Positions 10,333-22,683 of a DNA stretch of 64,000 nt are shown here, one piece after another. Where the stretch lies: positions 3,348,001-3,412,000 of the forward strand of contig CP085835.1 in the NCBI GenBank assembly GCA_020809705.1, given 5' to 3'. Below the pieces are notes generated by a model. The model worked only from the letters and a program-made list of their open reading frames with translations, ran no database searches and was not told the DNA's origin. The translations under genes and the position numbers were made by a program. This stretch comes from Calonectria ilicicola (Eukaryota; Ascomycota; Sordariomycetes; Hypocreales; Nectriaceae). Every line of letters begins with the position of its first letter. Position 1 is the stretch's first letter.

Positions 10333-11544
10333 CCAAAATAAAAAATCAAATGAAAACCCCGACTGTGAAGAGAATCAAGGGAAGAAGATTGTTTGGACTT
10401 TGTGAGGAACAGAGAGACGTGTGGTTTATATCAACAAAATCACGTTGGAGAGATGCAGATAAGCCAAAGCATGAGCACAGACACCATCTCTTGCTCCACT
10501 TTTGGGGCACTCGCTTGGCTTGTCGAATTTTGTAAATGTCGGAGGTGATTGGTCCAGCTTGGCTCACTAGCTATCCCCCTTCGGCATAGCACTGCCGCTT
10601 TTACTAGCCCCGTAGCAAGTGGACCAAAGGGGCACACGGCAGAATTTTCCAGGTGAGCCAAGTTCACACGCTGGTACTGGAGACCCAACGACATCTAACT
10701 GGTTGGGACTCCTCCGATGTGCGGAGACAAAAGACAGGTCAACCACCTCCTCACTGGCCGAGGCGACAAATCCAGACACCAAGCTCATGACGCCAAGAAC
10801 GAGGACAGCTACGAGATGGCATTGAGTCAAGAACATGTAATTTGCCGTGTACTTTACCACCCACCCATCGCATTTTCGCATGGCAAAGTTGTAGAGGGTG
10901 TGTTCTGTAACACAAGACTCGCCCTTGTCTTGTCAACTGATCCCCAGTGAATTTCACCACCAAAATTTATCGCTTATCTAAGAGTTGATTTATGGGTGTG
11001 AGAGCCACGCGGGATCGGTTGACAAGGGTGCAGGCTTAACGCATGTAGGAACGCTGCTTGTCTCCGCATGCTGGAGGGGATATCAGACACCGGTTCATGG
11101 TGCCCCAAATGGCGCGGCCCGGGCCCACTGATGGGGCCAATCGGCTTCGAAATCGTCACGTAGCGAAGTGGACCCGAGTCCTTGAAGGTGCCGCGAGGAG
11201 CCTTGTTATTGAAACGACGGTCGGCTGCCATTGGGGCACCTACATGCACACCATCCCTATTTTGCCAGCTTTTCAATTTCAGTTGCAGAATGACAGAATC
11301 AGTTTCTCATACATGTCTTGGTATCTAAGGAGCGCGCCATTTTGGCTAGCTTGGGGCACTTGCCGCTGCGCGACGTGCGCCCCATCCCATTGTCGCCCAC
11401 CTGCAACATTTGGGAATCCGTAACCCACCACGTGAAGCCAGCCATCGTTTTCCATCATGGCCTCGTTGAATATAAAATAACTCCCACCCGCTTGTGGATG
11501 TAGGAGGATTCGGATCCAAACCCACACACTCACCCTACGATATC
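10333..11544. other. Intergenic region, no gene recognised
   Basis: Many overlapping short frames on both strands (10567-10881, 10974-11276, 11058-11423 and others), none with a domain, splice support or consistent direction. The 3' end holds a TATAAAATAA element at 11471-11480, 74 bp before the ATG of the next gene. Confidence 0.5.
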
Positions 11545-12021
11545 ATGAAAAGCTCCACCACTCGCTCCCTGACTCACAAGATCAAACATTTCATCTGGGG
11601 AACAAGCCATTTCAACAAGATGCCTTTACTCTCTCTCGCGCATCACCAGTCACTTAGCTCTGGGGGTTTCATGCTTTCTTTCTCCCGACTTCAAGCAGCA
11701 GCAGTGAAAGACATGTCAGTCACTGATCCTTGGCTACGCCAGATGCCTACACAACTACTGAGAAGATCCGGTAAAACCTCATCCACTCCTCCACCGTACG
11801 TGGGGTACTATGAAACCCAAGATAAGCATGGCGGGCGTTATGGCGATAGCAAGGATAAGAATGGCAATGATCATGTGAATGATGGTAATTTTGAAAGCGG
11901 TCAACACGACAGCGATGGAGATGACGAAGGGTATCATAGTTGCGATGACGATGACGATGACGATGACGATGATGATACTGGATATGATGGTGATGATGAA
12001 GGTGGAGATGAGGAGGATTAA
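11545..12021 (+). CDS. Small protein with Asp-rich acidic C-terminus
   Basis: 158 residues from the ATG at 11545; the frame extends upstream only to a GTG at 11494. A TATAAAATAA element at 11471-11480 supports transcription. The N-terminal third is basic and Ser/Thr-rich (MKSSTTRSLTHKIKHFIWG); the middle is neutral; from about residue 100 it becomes Gly/Asp/Glu-rich and contains an uninterrupted run of 11 Asp encoded by a GAC/GAT repeat (about 11944-11976), ending DDEGGDEED. I recognise no family. Such tails can bind Ca2+ or basic partners, but that is inference. The triplet repeat makes length variation between strains likely. Antisense and +1 frames through the repeat are shadows. Confidence 0.45.
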   Translation: MKSSTTRSLTHKIKHFIWGTSHFNKMPLLSLAHHQSLSSGGFMLSFSRLQAAAVKDMSVTDPWLRQMPTQLLRRSGKTSSTPPPYVGYYETQDKHGGRYGDSKDKNGNDHVNDGNFESGQHDSDGDDEGYHSCDDDDDDDDDDDTGYDGDDEGGDEED

Positions 12022-12842
12022 GAAGGTCAAAGCTACTACATATCGAAATTGGCTTCGCAAAAAACGCTACCTATTTGTTGGCTTGGTTTCGCATATTCCA
12101 CCACCCACTCATATTGTATATAAGGTGTCAACAAAACTCCGCTTATTTATTCTAGAAAACATCACTGCTCTAATAATCGAATTTGCTTGTCCGATATCTA
12201 ATTGTCCGTTGGCTCATTCAACACAACTCAATCGCAACGGATGGATAGCGAACTGCACAAAGTCCCATCTCGTAAGAAGAAATAGTGCAGCAATTCCATT
12301 TATGATTGGAAACTGCTTGATATTGACATCACTATCATCATTTATATTGGAGATCGCAGAGTTTGTCCGGGTTATCAATCGAGGCGGAGATTCAACCAAT
12401 GCGACGAGAAACCTCTCAAGCCATTTCCACTGTCGGCGGCGGTGTATCAATATTGATTGAAGTATTTTAAGCATCACATTGTCTTCTGAGATTAAAAGAC
12501 ACCGAAAAGAGACACAAACGATGATGTACAAGTCGCAATTGAAACGAGCTTTAGTAAGGGCATACTGGAACATGGCACAGGAACAGTTTGAGCGAGCGCA
12601 GAAGGGGCTTGTAGTTTTTGGCTTTCTTCCTTCGTGGCAGAGCGAGGACGAGAGCCAGAATTGGTGGCTTGCCGACACGGAAAGCAAGCTACAAATTCTA
12701 CAAGAGAACCTGCAAACCTAGGTAATCAAGGATGATGTAGTTGTAAAGTCTTATAAGAAAAACAAAACAGAATAGATAGTGTACAAATAAGTAGTACCCT
12801 CACCAGGTAATTGCCCAATCCACTTGCACCGGCAATTCACAT
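12022..12842 (+). other. Region with a candidate small multi-exon gene (about 12240-12721)
   Basis: Coherent coding-like segments lie on the plus strand. A short frame starts at the ATG at 12240 (MDSELHKVPS, followed by a GTAAGA donor). One frame at about 12360-12460 reads EAEIQPMRRETSQAISTVGG; another at 12487-12721 ends with 'YWNMAQEQFERAQKGLVVFGFLPSWQSEDE', rich in Trp and charged residues as in real proteins. I could not join all three segments in phase, so the model is unresolved. A 157-residue minus-strand frame (12214-12687) overlaps but shows no domain. No family is recognised. Confidence 0.3.
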
Positions 12843-14354
12843 TTATTTAGAGCCAACAGGTTGCAGACCGCCGGGACATTGGAATTTTAGGGTGGTAACA
12901 TCGAAAGTCTCCTTGTTGCTCTCAGAGCAAAAGATCAGCAGAGGTTTGGCGCCGGAGCAGAACATGTTGTTGATAGGGCTGGTAATGCCGTTGGTGTGAG
13001 TGGTCTGGCACGAGACCGTGAGATCGTCAGATACGCTGCAAGTGACGAGATATTGAGAGCTGGTGTCAATAGCCGCGTAACCCTGTACTGGCATGTAGCC
13101 CGAGTCCTCAGCCGGGCCGAAAAGGTCGTTGCCACCAGTATCCAGCACACAGCCAACGCCCACAGACCACTGGAGAGCCAGCGACGGGTCCGAGGTAAAG
13201 CGGACCAAACCGCTATAAGTGTTTGAATCGCAGGTAAGGTACTGGCCAACGTTGGGCCCGCTGGCTACCACGATGGGACAGGGTGTGTATGTGGGAACAG
13301 CCGTCGTGAGCGTGGTGGTGCCGGTCACGACGGTGCTGACCGTCTGCGTCACTGTGATGTGGGGATCTGCAAATTTGGTGACGACAATGACGGCAGTGCT
13401 TATAATCGTGCGTGTCTTGGTGATGGTGGTTTTAATCGTGGCTGTGATTGTGCGCAAATCAACCTTGGTAGCGCCTTTGATGATGGTGGCGTGGGCGGTG
13501 ACTATTGGAGTGATGGTTTTGATCTGGGTTGTCGTTTTGAAGACTGTGGAGGGTCGAAGGGTTGTAGTAGCGGGTCCAACTCCAAAACATGAGCATGCGT
13601 ATGAATAACTTCCCTCGTCTTTGCATAGTGAGGCGTAAGAGGGCAATTTATGTGCGCACCATGTTTGTGCCTTGCACTGCGGTGCAACAGGCGCCTTTCG
13701 TGCGGCAACGTTTCTCACCATCCGTGGGGGTGGTGGCGCTGGAGCAGTCTGTAGAGGGAAATATGTAGTGGTCGTGACAGTGACAGTCACGGTAGCATAG
13801 TTCTGGAAATTTCAATTTAGCTGTATTCTTCTTTGGCCAAATCATATTTTGTGCTTACAGTGATGGTGTTGTAGCTGGTATCAGTACGCACACGGGTCTG
13901 ATATGCGGTGGAATAATCTGTTTGCGGCACGATAGTGGTTGCAGAAGCGGTATTCGTATTTACCAGGGTAAGGCCCGTAGCTTGAGTCTTGTGACTGGTT
14001 ATAGTAATGGTAGCCGTCGATGTCGTGGTTGATGCGCGCGCGGTTCGCGTTTGGGTGATTGCTTGAACTTTGGTCCTGCCTCTATTAGAGTAGATCCTTG
14101 CTCTGTATAGTAAAATGTCTTACAAAGGACATGGCGATACAGTCGTGCTTAAAAATGACGAACAGTCTTCTTTCGCAATATTGGAATGTTCATTGTTATT
14201 CTTCACGAAATTAAAAATCTAGCGAACAAGCATCAGCAAGATGTAACAAGTGGCATTGGAATTTTCTCACTAGGCTGTAGCATTGATCTTGTTTTTGAGA
14301 AGCGAGTGCGGTACTCCCAAGGACAAAAGTGATGACAGTGGATATGAGCTTCAT
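12843..14354 (-). CDS. Secreted threonine-rich protein
   Basis: The ATG at 14354 begins a signal peptide, MKLISTVITFVLGSTALAS, ending near the donor at 14270 (GTGAGA). Exon 2 ends at 13859, and intron 13858-13803 (GTAAGC...CCAG, 56 nt) joins in phase to a last exon at 13802-12843. The acceptor and possible small exon between 14270 and about 14081 are unresolved, because the obvious acceptor (14082) does not keep phase. The mature protein has a long Thr/Val-rich region ('TVTVTVTTTTYFP', 'ITVTQTVSTVVTGTTTLTT') expected to be O-glycosylated, a small Cys cluster near the start of exon 3 (CKAQTWCAHKLPSYASLC) and a C-terminal domain with spaced Cys. Likely a cell-wall or secreted surface protein. 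No GPI signal is seen. It is similar in style to the Thr-rich gene at 51,650. Confidence 0.75.
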
Positions 14355-15132
14355 GGCGGTGTTTACTGGAAAGCTCTGAGCAGTCGGATTATTCAGGCCG
14401 ACGGCCAAAGGACTTGACTAGGGAGGGAGTGGCTACGGGTTTATCAACAAGAGACGAAACTCAATTCATACCATCTCCAATTGCGATTCAGCATCTACGC
14501 GAAATCCAGGGTCGAGGCCCATTTATGCACGAGGAACATGGTTAATGACTACCAACACCAGCAATTGAATTGCCCACCACTCAAGACTCCATGCAGCGGG
14601 TTCCTGCTGGCTTGAATTTAGCGCGGCCTCGACCTCGACCACATTCCAGTATCAGGGCGCGAAAAAAAAAAAACTAAAGTTTGTTCCCTTCACCAAAGAG
14701 CGCGATAAATCTCGAGCTTGGTTCGTGTGTTGTAGTATTCGATAGCCCCTATCAGTGATTATCCAAGATCTTACTCACACATGTTTTATGCTTTACTTTT
14801 TATTGATTAATTAAAACAGAACCCTTGGAGGCACGCGTCGAGCCGAGGAGTTTCTGGCTCGGAATCTCCGCAAGCTTAGGGTGTGTCTCCTTCGTCTAAG
14901 TGGGGATAATAAACACGACCCGGTACACGAAAGCAGCACCCGTATATGACGGAAAGGTGATAGCTAGGAGAGCTAACTCCTACTAGATGTCGTACACTGG
15001 AATTTGGGAAACAACTTTGCAGCCACTGAACTCTCTTAGTTCAACGCATCAATCAAACGATGGAAAGAAGGAGAGAGTGAGCATAAATGAGAATTAAGTT
15101 ATTAACTATCATCTATTTTATTGACATACTTA
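14355..15132. other. Intergenic region bordering the transposon island
   Basis: Ordinary base composition up to the left boundary of the AT-rich block. Presumably includes the promoter of the Thr-rich gene. An A-run occurs near 14665. No gene recognised. Confidence 0.5.
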
Positions 15133-15232
15133 CCCGGTGGGCTGAGTAACTAGCTCGCAAGCTGGGCAAAATAAGCCCCCACCTCTCCTATCGGAGAGGT
15201 GGTTTCAAAACCTGTAACTGTGTTGAATGTGT
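15133..15232 (+). repeat. Left terminal inverted repeat with hairpin (outer element)
   Basis: Pairs with 38775-38878. Contains the 24-nt hairpin CCACCTCTCCTATCGGAGAG+GTGG at about 15179-15202. Base composition drops to almost pure A/T immediately inside. Confidence 0.85.
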
Positions 15233-16768
15233 ATTTTATTTTTTTATTATTATAATATTATAATATAATAAATTTTTTATTAAATAATAAAAGTATTATA
15301 ATTTTAGTGTTGTATAATTTTAATTAAGTAGAATTAATATTTTTTTATATTTTTTTTAGTGGATATAATATTATAAGTGAGTGATAATAGTAATTAAGTA
15401 TATTTTTATAATTTTAATATAAGGATTTATATATTATTTAGATTAATAATAGCTTTATTTTTCTTATTATTAAAGTAATAATTTAATATTTAATTATAAT
15501 TAAAGTTTTTATAATTAAATATAAATAATTAAATATTATTTTTATTATTAATAAAGCTATTATTTATAATATTAATAAATTATAAGAGATTAATATATAA
15601 TCTTTAAACTTTTATATTTATAAAAATAATAATTCTAATATTATTTATATTATTATTATTTTTATTAAAGTAATATATAATAATAAAATTTAATTTTAAA
15701 TTAATAAATATATTTAAGATACTATTTTTACTATAAATACTTATTCCTTTAATTTCTAATATTATTATAATAATAATAATAATATTATTTAATAATATTT
15801 ATAATATTTTTTATTTTATAATTTTAAAAAGTTAATTAAATATTATTATTAAAGTTATTAATAATAAATAACTTTTTTTTTATTATTAATTTTAAATTAT
15901 AATTACTAAATATATTAAATAATCTTAACTTCCTCTAGAATTAATATATATTAATATAATTCCTCTATAATCTTTAGAATATTATAATTATAAAGGAAGG
16001 TATTAGGGGCTATATTTTATATCTACTATTACTCTTGCTATCATAACCAATTAAAATTACCTTTTTAAAGGCAGCTTTTCTAAATAATATTCTTCTTAAG
16101 ATCTTCATAAGCTTTAGTAACTACTATTGAATATATTTCCTTTATAATATAAGCATTATTATTAACTTTTATATATTGCTGTATGTGTGTGCGCTAGGCT
16201 TATATAGTAACCTGCTCTTCCTGCTACTGGATTATCTTTTTATGCGCTAATCGGGTTATAATAGCTAGGTTAAGGGTAGCTTAGGTATATTTAATAGTAG
16301 TTCTTGTTGGGCTCTCTAATATATTAAATCACTTTGCAATATTATAAGCTTTAAGCTGTCTTTTAGCCTTCCTAGGTGTTACTATATACTTCTTTAATAG
16401 CTGAGGAAATAGTAGCTTTATAAGGTTTTTGGCATCTTGCTGTAGTGGGTTTAGTATAACTTCAGGAGTAAATAGCTATAAATCTACTTTTTAAAGCTTA
16501 TATATATATAATATACTTTAAATATTATTTTTTTTAATAAATTTTATTATTAAAGAAAATTAAAGTAAATAATTTAAAGATCTTTACCTTTTATAAAATT
16601 ATTAAAGGTTAAATATTATATTTTCTTAAAATATTAATAAATATTAATATTAAAAAATTAAAAAATATAATTAATATATAAAAGAAAATAAAATAGAATA
16701 ATATTAAAGGTATAGTAATATTATATAAAGTTAAGGTTTTTATAAGTAAAAAAACCGTCCATTAGAAG

Positions 16769-17825
16769 TGTCACAGGCTGAAGCCTGGCAGAGAATTATA
16801 GCTATACCATATCCATCTAGATTAAACTTTATAATTATATTAGTAGTGAGGGCATACTAAGGTATATATAATTAAAAGAATATATTCTTTTAATTATCAC
16901 TGCTCGTATCCTATCACACTGCTCATATCCTATTAGTTGTTTAATTGAACCGTTATTTGCATTTCCTATTCTATAGCCTTTCCTACCTTTTTCCTTCTAC
17001 TATGCTATATTTATAATTGTTCAATTTAACATATCAATCCATATAAAACCCTTATTTTTTATTTCCTCCAAAAATCTCTCTTAGTTTTCCTTAAAGGAAG
17101 ATCTTTTATATTTAAGTATATTAAAATACCTTAATATTAGTTTTATTATTTATTATTACTTTTAAATAAAGGTCTTATTTTTATTTAAAAGATTTTCCTT
17201 TTTAAGAAGGAGTTTATATTTTTAAAAAATTAACTTAATTTTAATTTGATTTTTTATATTATCTTACTTTTATATTTTTATTACTTCTTTCTAGAGTTTT
17301 TCTAATTTTCAATCCTTTATATTTAATTTAATATTATTAGCTTAGATTTTTTAATAAATATATTAAGCTATAGATTTTATTTTTAAAGGGCTATTATTCT
17401 TATAAATAATATATTATTTAAATATCTTAATTATATATATATATATTTTTAAGAGGGTCTATTTAGTATATATTTAAGAGAGGGTTATTTGAGAGAGGTT
17501 TGTTTAAGTGTATGTTATTACATTCCTGGCTGAAAATTCTTCCTTTTATTGTACAAGGGTTCCATCTATCAAGGTTTTCATCTTGTGTTGCCTTTAGGCT
17601 TCAGAGTTGGCACAAGGGCAATTATACCAATCGATGTAAAAGTCTATCATGAGATATGCCTTTAGGTCCTGTGATCTTGTCGGCATCTTCCTTTCCTAAA
17701 AGGAAGAAAATAACTATATGAAAGATATATTCTTTTAATTATCTTCTTCTTCTTTCTTTTTAACTTTAAATAAATTAATATAAAGTACTTTTCAAATTAA
17801 ATAAATCTAAGATTAACTTTTTATA
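16769..17825 (+). repeat. 5' LTR of element A, interrupted
   Basis: Aligns with the 3' LTR at a constant offset of 11,932 up to 16898, then at an offset of 11,087 from 17725. The difference is an 845-bp insertion flanked by the 19-bp direct repeat ATATATTCTTTTAATTATC (16880-16898 and 17725-17743). Confidence 0.88.
16899..17724. other. Insertion in the 5' LTR of element A
   Basis: Absent from the 3' LTR, so it entered after element A integrated. It is bounded by a 19-bp direct repeat, longer than usual target duplications. The inner part at about 17,520-17,700 has near-normal base composition in otherwise AT-rich DNA. No terminal inverted repeat or coding frame was recognised, and the type is unknown. 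Confidence 0.6.
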
Positions 17826-20800
17826 TATTTAAAATTTAATTAATTTTAATATAAATTATTAATTAAGATATTTATAAATATAATAATAAATTAAGAATTT
17901 AGTAATTTAATATTAAATAAAATAATTTAATAGTAGTTAATATAATTTATATAATAAGGATTAAGTATAATTTTAATTTTAATCTAGGAGTAGATTATAT
18001 AATTAAAAGCTTAATAAGGTAGTATAGTAAAGAGATTAATATTATTATAAGAATGCCCTAAGGAGAGCTTAAGGGCCTTAATTAAGGTAGAGTTATTAGA
18101 TTTAATTAGACTAGATATTAATATTTTTTAATAGTCCTTTTTAAAGTAGAAGCTACTTTTAAATCTATTAAAGTTTTTAAATAATTATTATAAGTATTTA
18201 ATATAATTATAATAAATAAGAGATAAATTAGAGTTAGATGTTTATTTTTATATATTAAATTAAGAGCTTTAATATTTAATTAATTTATATTTAATAGTAG
18301 GATTTTAGAAAGTAGTAGTTACTTTTTATACTACTAGAGGATCTAAAGGTTATTATAATCCTATAAACTTTATATATTACTTAGATTATATATATAAGAA
18401 TATTAATTTATAAATATATATAATAATATTCTTATAAATCCTTTAATAAAATAAGAATATCTCTCTTATAAGCTTTTTACTTAAGTTTAAATAAATTATA
18501 GTAAATATAGAAGGCTTCTAATAGGCTAATTAAGCTAAGATTATCTTTTTAAAAGGTATATTAAACTTATAATTATAATATAACTTGGTTATAGTAGACC
18601 TATTATATAATTATATAGGCTAGCTAGCTTAAGTATAGGATATAGCTTAGAAGCTAGAGAAACTTAAGAAGCTAGGGAAAAAGAATCTACTATTAGCTAA
18701 AGATAAGATTATGTTTCTTAGGTCCCTAAAATGATCAAGGATTATAAAGGTAATATACTAATAATAGGCAAGGTAGTTATTAAAAAACCAATCTTTTATA
18801 AATAGTTTATTAGTAATTAAAACTAAGATATATAATATTATTTTAATTATAAAAGTCTTAATTATTTAAAAACCTTTTATTTAATTTATTAATTAATAAT
18901 TTAATAATCTTAAATAAAAAAAGCTAAATAAGCTAATAATATTAACTTTATAAAGTTAGATTTATTTATTAATAAGGGTAAAGATTTAGAAAATAAGGAG
19001 CTTTAATATAAAGTTAGATATTAAAGCTATTTAGGGAAGATCTTTAAAGGTAGATAAAGTAAAAGCCTATAATGATTAGTAGATTAGCTTTAATTGAAAT
19101 AAGAGTTAATAATTAACTTATTTAAGCCTTTATTAATATAGATTATAATACTTTTGCCTTTATAAGTAAAAATCTAGCTAACTAGCTAATTCTTCTATAT
19201 ATTAAGAAGAAACTATAATAGTTTAATAGCTTTACTAAATTTAAAAAAGAACTTATATCTTTAAGGTTATAATATTAACCTTTAAGGTAGAAGATTATAA
19301 GTAAAGGTTATATATCTATATTATAAAAGGTCTAGAAGAGGATTTATTCTTAAGCAAGCCTTAATTAAAGGTAAATGAGATTATTTATAATATAGTAAAG
19401 AAGTATATTACCTATAGGGTAGCTGGAATTAAGCTATAGCTTGCTGATGAAGAAGAAACCCTAAAGGTTTATTAAATATAGGTAGCTTATTATATTATAA
19501 TTATAACCTTTATAGCTGAATATTGCTACTTATATAAGATATATAATCTAGTAATATTATTAGGGCAATCTATTAGCTTAAAAATATTAAAAAAGCCCTT
19601 TAATAGAAGGTTAAGGAAGATCTAAAGGAATAGGTTCTGGCTATATTGTTTAATAAATTTAAAGAATTATTTTTAATAATAAAAATAATTAAACTACTAT
19701 TACATTAACTAAATATTAATTATAAGATTAATTTATAATAAGATAAATTTAAGAATAAATTATTATTCTCTTAAGAATCTTTATATAATATATTTAAGAA
19801 GGAATTACTAATTCTTAAAAAACTCTTAAAGATCTATTAAATAAAGGATTTATCTAAGCTAATAGTTTAACTATTAGTGCCCTAATATTATTTATTAAAA
19901 AGCTTAAAAAAGGACTATACTTTTATTATAATTACTATATATTTAATACTATTATATAATAGGATTAATATCTTTTTCTCTTAATTATAGAGATACTATA
20001 AAACCTATCTAAGGCTAAGTAGTTTATTAAGCTAGATATAATTACTACCTTTTATAAGGTCTAAATAGCTAAAGGGTATAAGACTAAGACTGCCTTCTGG
20101 ACCTAGTTTGGGCTATATAAGTAGCTGGTATGCCTATTTAGCCTAAGTAGTATACCTGCTATATTCTAGAGATATATGAATAAGATATTATAAGACTTTC
20201 TAGATGATTTTATTATAATCTATTTAGATAATATATTAATCTATTTTAGTAATTTAAAGAAGGATTATTTAGTAAAGGTATAGAAGGTATTTTATACCTT
20301 AGTTACTATTAGATTATATCTAGATTTAAAGAAATATAAGTTTATAATTTAAAAAATAAAATATTTAGAATTTATTATATAAGTTAGAAAAAAGTATTCT
20401 ATAATCTAGAGAAATAGTAAGTAATTTATAAATAAAAAATACTTTAAATAGTGAAAAATATATAAAGTTTCTTAGACTTTATAAATTATTATTAGATCTT
20501 TATATTAGATTTTATAAAGATATTAATCCTCTTAATAATATTAATTTAAAAAAGATTATCTTTAAATAAGAATCTAATAAAAAAGTAGCTTTCTAAGAAC
20601 TTAAGTATAGATTTTATAAAGCTCTTATATTATAATAATAAAATCTAAATAAATTAATATTTTTAAAACTAATTACTTAAATAATATATTAAAAGAAGTT
20701 CTAACTTAAAAAATAAATAAGACTACTATTAGCTAATTACCTTTTACTTATAATAATTAAGCCTAATAGAATATAATTACTTAATCTATAATAAAAAGAT

Positions 20801-22468
20801 ATTAATAATTATATATTACTTAAATATTTAAAGAGTAGAACTATATAATTATAATCTATTTACTATTATTATAAATTATAAGAACCTAATATACTTTATA
20901 AAATATTAATATCTTATAAAGTAATAAAATTATTAAATAAAATAATTATTAAAATATAATTTCTAACTTAAATATTGATCTAGTAGTAAGATAGTAGTGC
21001 CAGATATATTAAGCTATAGAGAGCAGGATATACCTAAGGAGGTCAAAGATCTTAAAAAGTAAAGCCATTATTTACAATTGATCTCTTAACTAGCTATTCT
21101 ATAGAATAAAGTAATTATATTAAAGTAAATTATTCTTTAAATAATTTAAGTAAAGATATTATAGATAGTGGTTTTTTTTAATTATTTAAAGTTATAAAAT
21201 TTATAAAATTAAATTATTATTATAAATAAGATTTATATAAGTATATATATTATAATATAATAGTAAAAATAAAATCTATTATTTAAATTAAATTTAAAGA
21301 TTTAGATTTTAGAATATATTTTAAATATTAAAGATTAATTAATCTTCTAAGATTAGTTATAGGTACTTAGTAGTAAGATTAATATAAAGGTATTATATAC
21401 TTATATTATATAAATAGAGTATAATATTATTACTAAAGATTACCTAGACTATAATAATATAATAGTTTTAATATTAAGATAATTCTTTTAATTAGAATTA
21501 TTATAGTTAATTTACTAGTTTATTATTAATTATTAAGTTTATAGAAGAAGTTATATTTAGTAATAATTAAAGAGAGAGCTATTAAAGCCTTTATTAATTC
21601 TAAAACAACTATAAAGTAATCTAGTTATAGATTTTATAATAGATCTTTCTTTAATAAATAAAAATAAATCTTAATATTTATAAATAATAATTAATTAATT
21701 TATATAAATTATTATACTTAAGATTATACTTATAATAAAAGTAGAAGCTTATATAAAATAGTTTTTTAGTTATTATTATAGATTATATAAAATACCTTAA
21801 TCTATTATTAATAACTAAGAAAGTAATTAGATTAATAGATTCTAATAAGTCTTCTATAAGCTAGCTAGTATTATATAATAGCTTAGTATAATATATTACT
21901 TATAGATTAATAGAGAGCTAGAATGAATAAACTAGGAAATCTAAATATACCTATAAATATATATTTACTATTTATAAAAGGATTAAGATTATTATCTTCT
22001 AATAATACAATTAATATTAAATAACCATAAGAACTTAGCTATAAGAATAAGTCCCTTTTTTTAAAGCATAAATACTATATAAAGCCCTTTAAGATCTAGA
22101 AGATTACTATAAAATTACCACTAAGTAGCAATAAAGCCTAGGCTAGGAACCTACTACAGAAGATTCAAGATATTATAGAATTTACATAGGCTACAGCAAC
22201 TACAACACAACAACACTATAAACAGGCAACAAATAAGAAGCAGATACTAGCAAAGAGATTCAAGGTTAAAGACAAAGTCTAGGTTAATCTGACCAACTAT
22301 AAGTCCTCTAGGCCTTGTAAGAAGCTAGATTGGCTACATTAGTAATACACTATAATAAAGGTAATAGGTATACATGTAGTAGAGGTTGATGTGTTTAGGG
22401 CAATATACCTACGATTCTACATTGACCTCTTGAGAAGAGCACGGCAGGATCCCTTGCCAGGACAATAA

Positions 22469-22683
22469 TGTAACGAACTGGATTCATGACTGGGGTGAAG
22501 CACGAATGGGACCGCAATAGACCTCTGTTCTTATTACTAAGATTTTAATTTAATGAACTGTAGAACTGTTTGTCTGTGCTTATTATATAATACTATTATA
22601 GGTGTCCTTACTTTATAATATTTTGTGTTAGTATATATTTGGTATATATGTTTAATTAGTTCTTTTAATTTTATATTTTTATA
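22469..22683 (-). repeat. LTR of element C (left copy)
   Basis: The first ~65 bp keep normal C and G; the remainder shows T where the right copy has C. 215 bp, same length as the partner. Confidence 0.88.

Noticed and set aside
12214..12687. 157-codon minus-strand frame
   Set aside because: No recognisable domain and antisense to more protein-like segments; the amino-acid make-up looks random.
15179..15202. Hairpin as a Helitron 3' end or a transcription terminator
   Set aside because: The same hairpin is present in inverted orientation at the other end with TA duplications outside, which fits a TIR transposon and not a Helitron.
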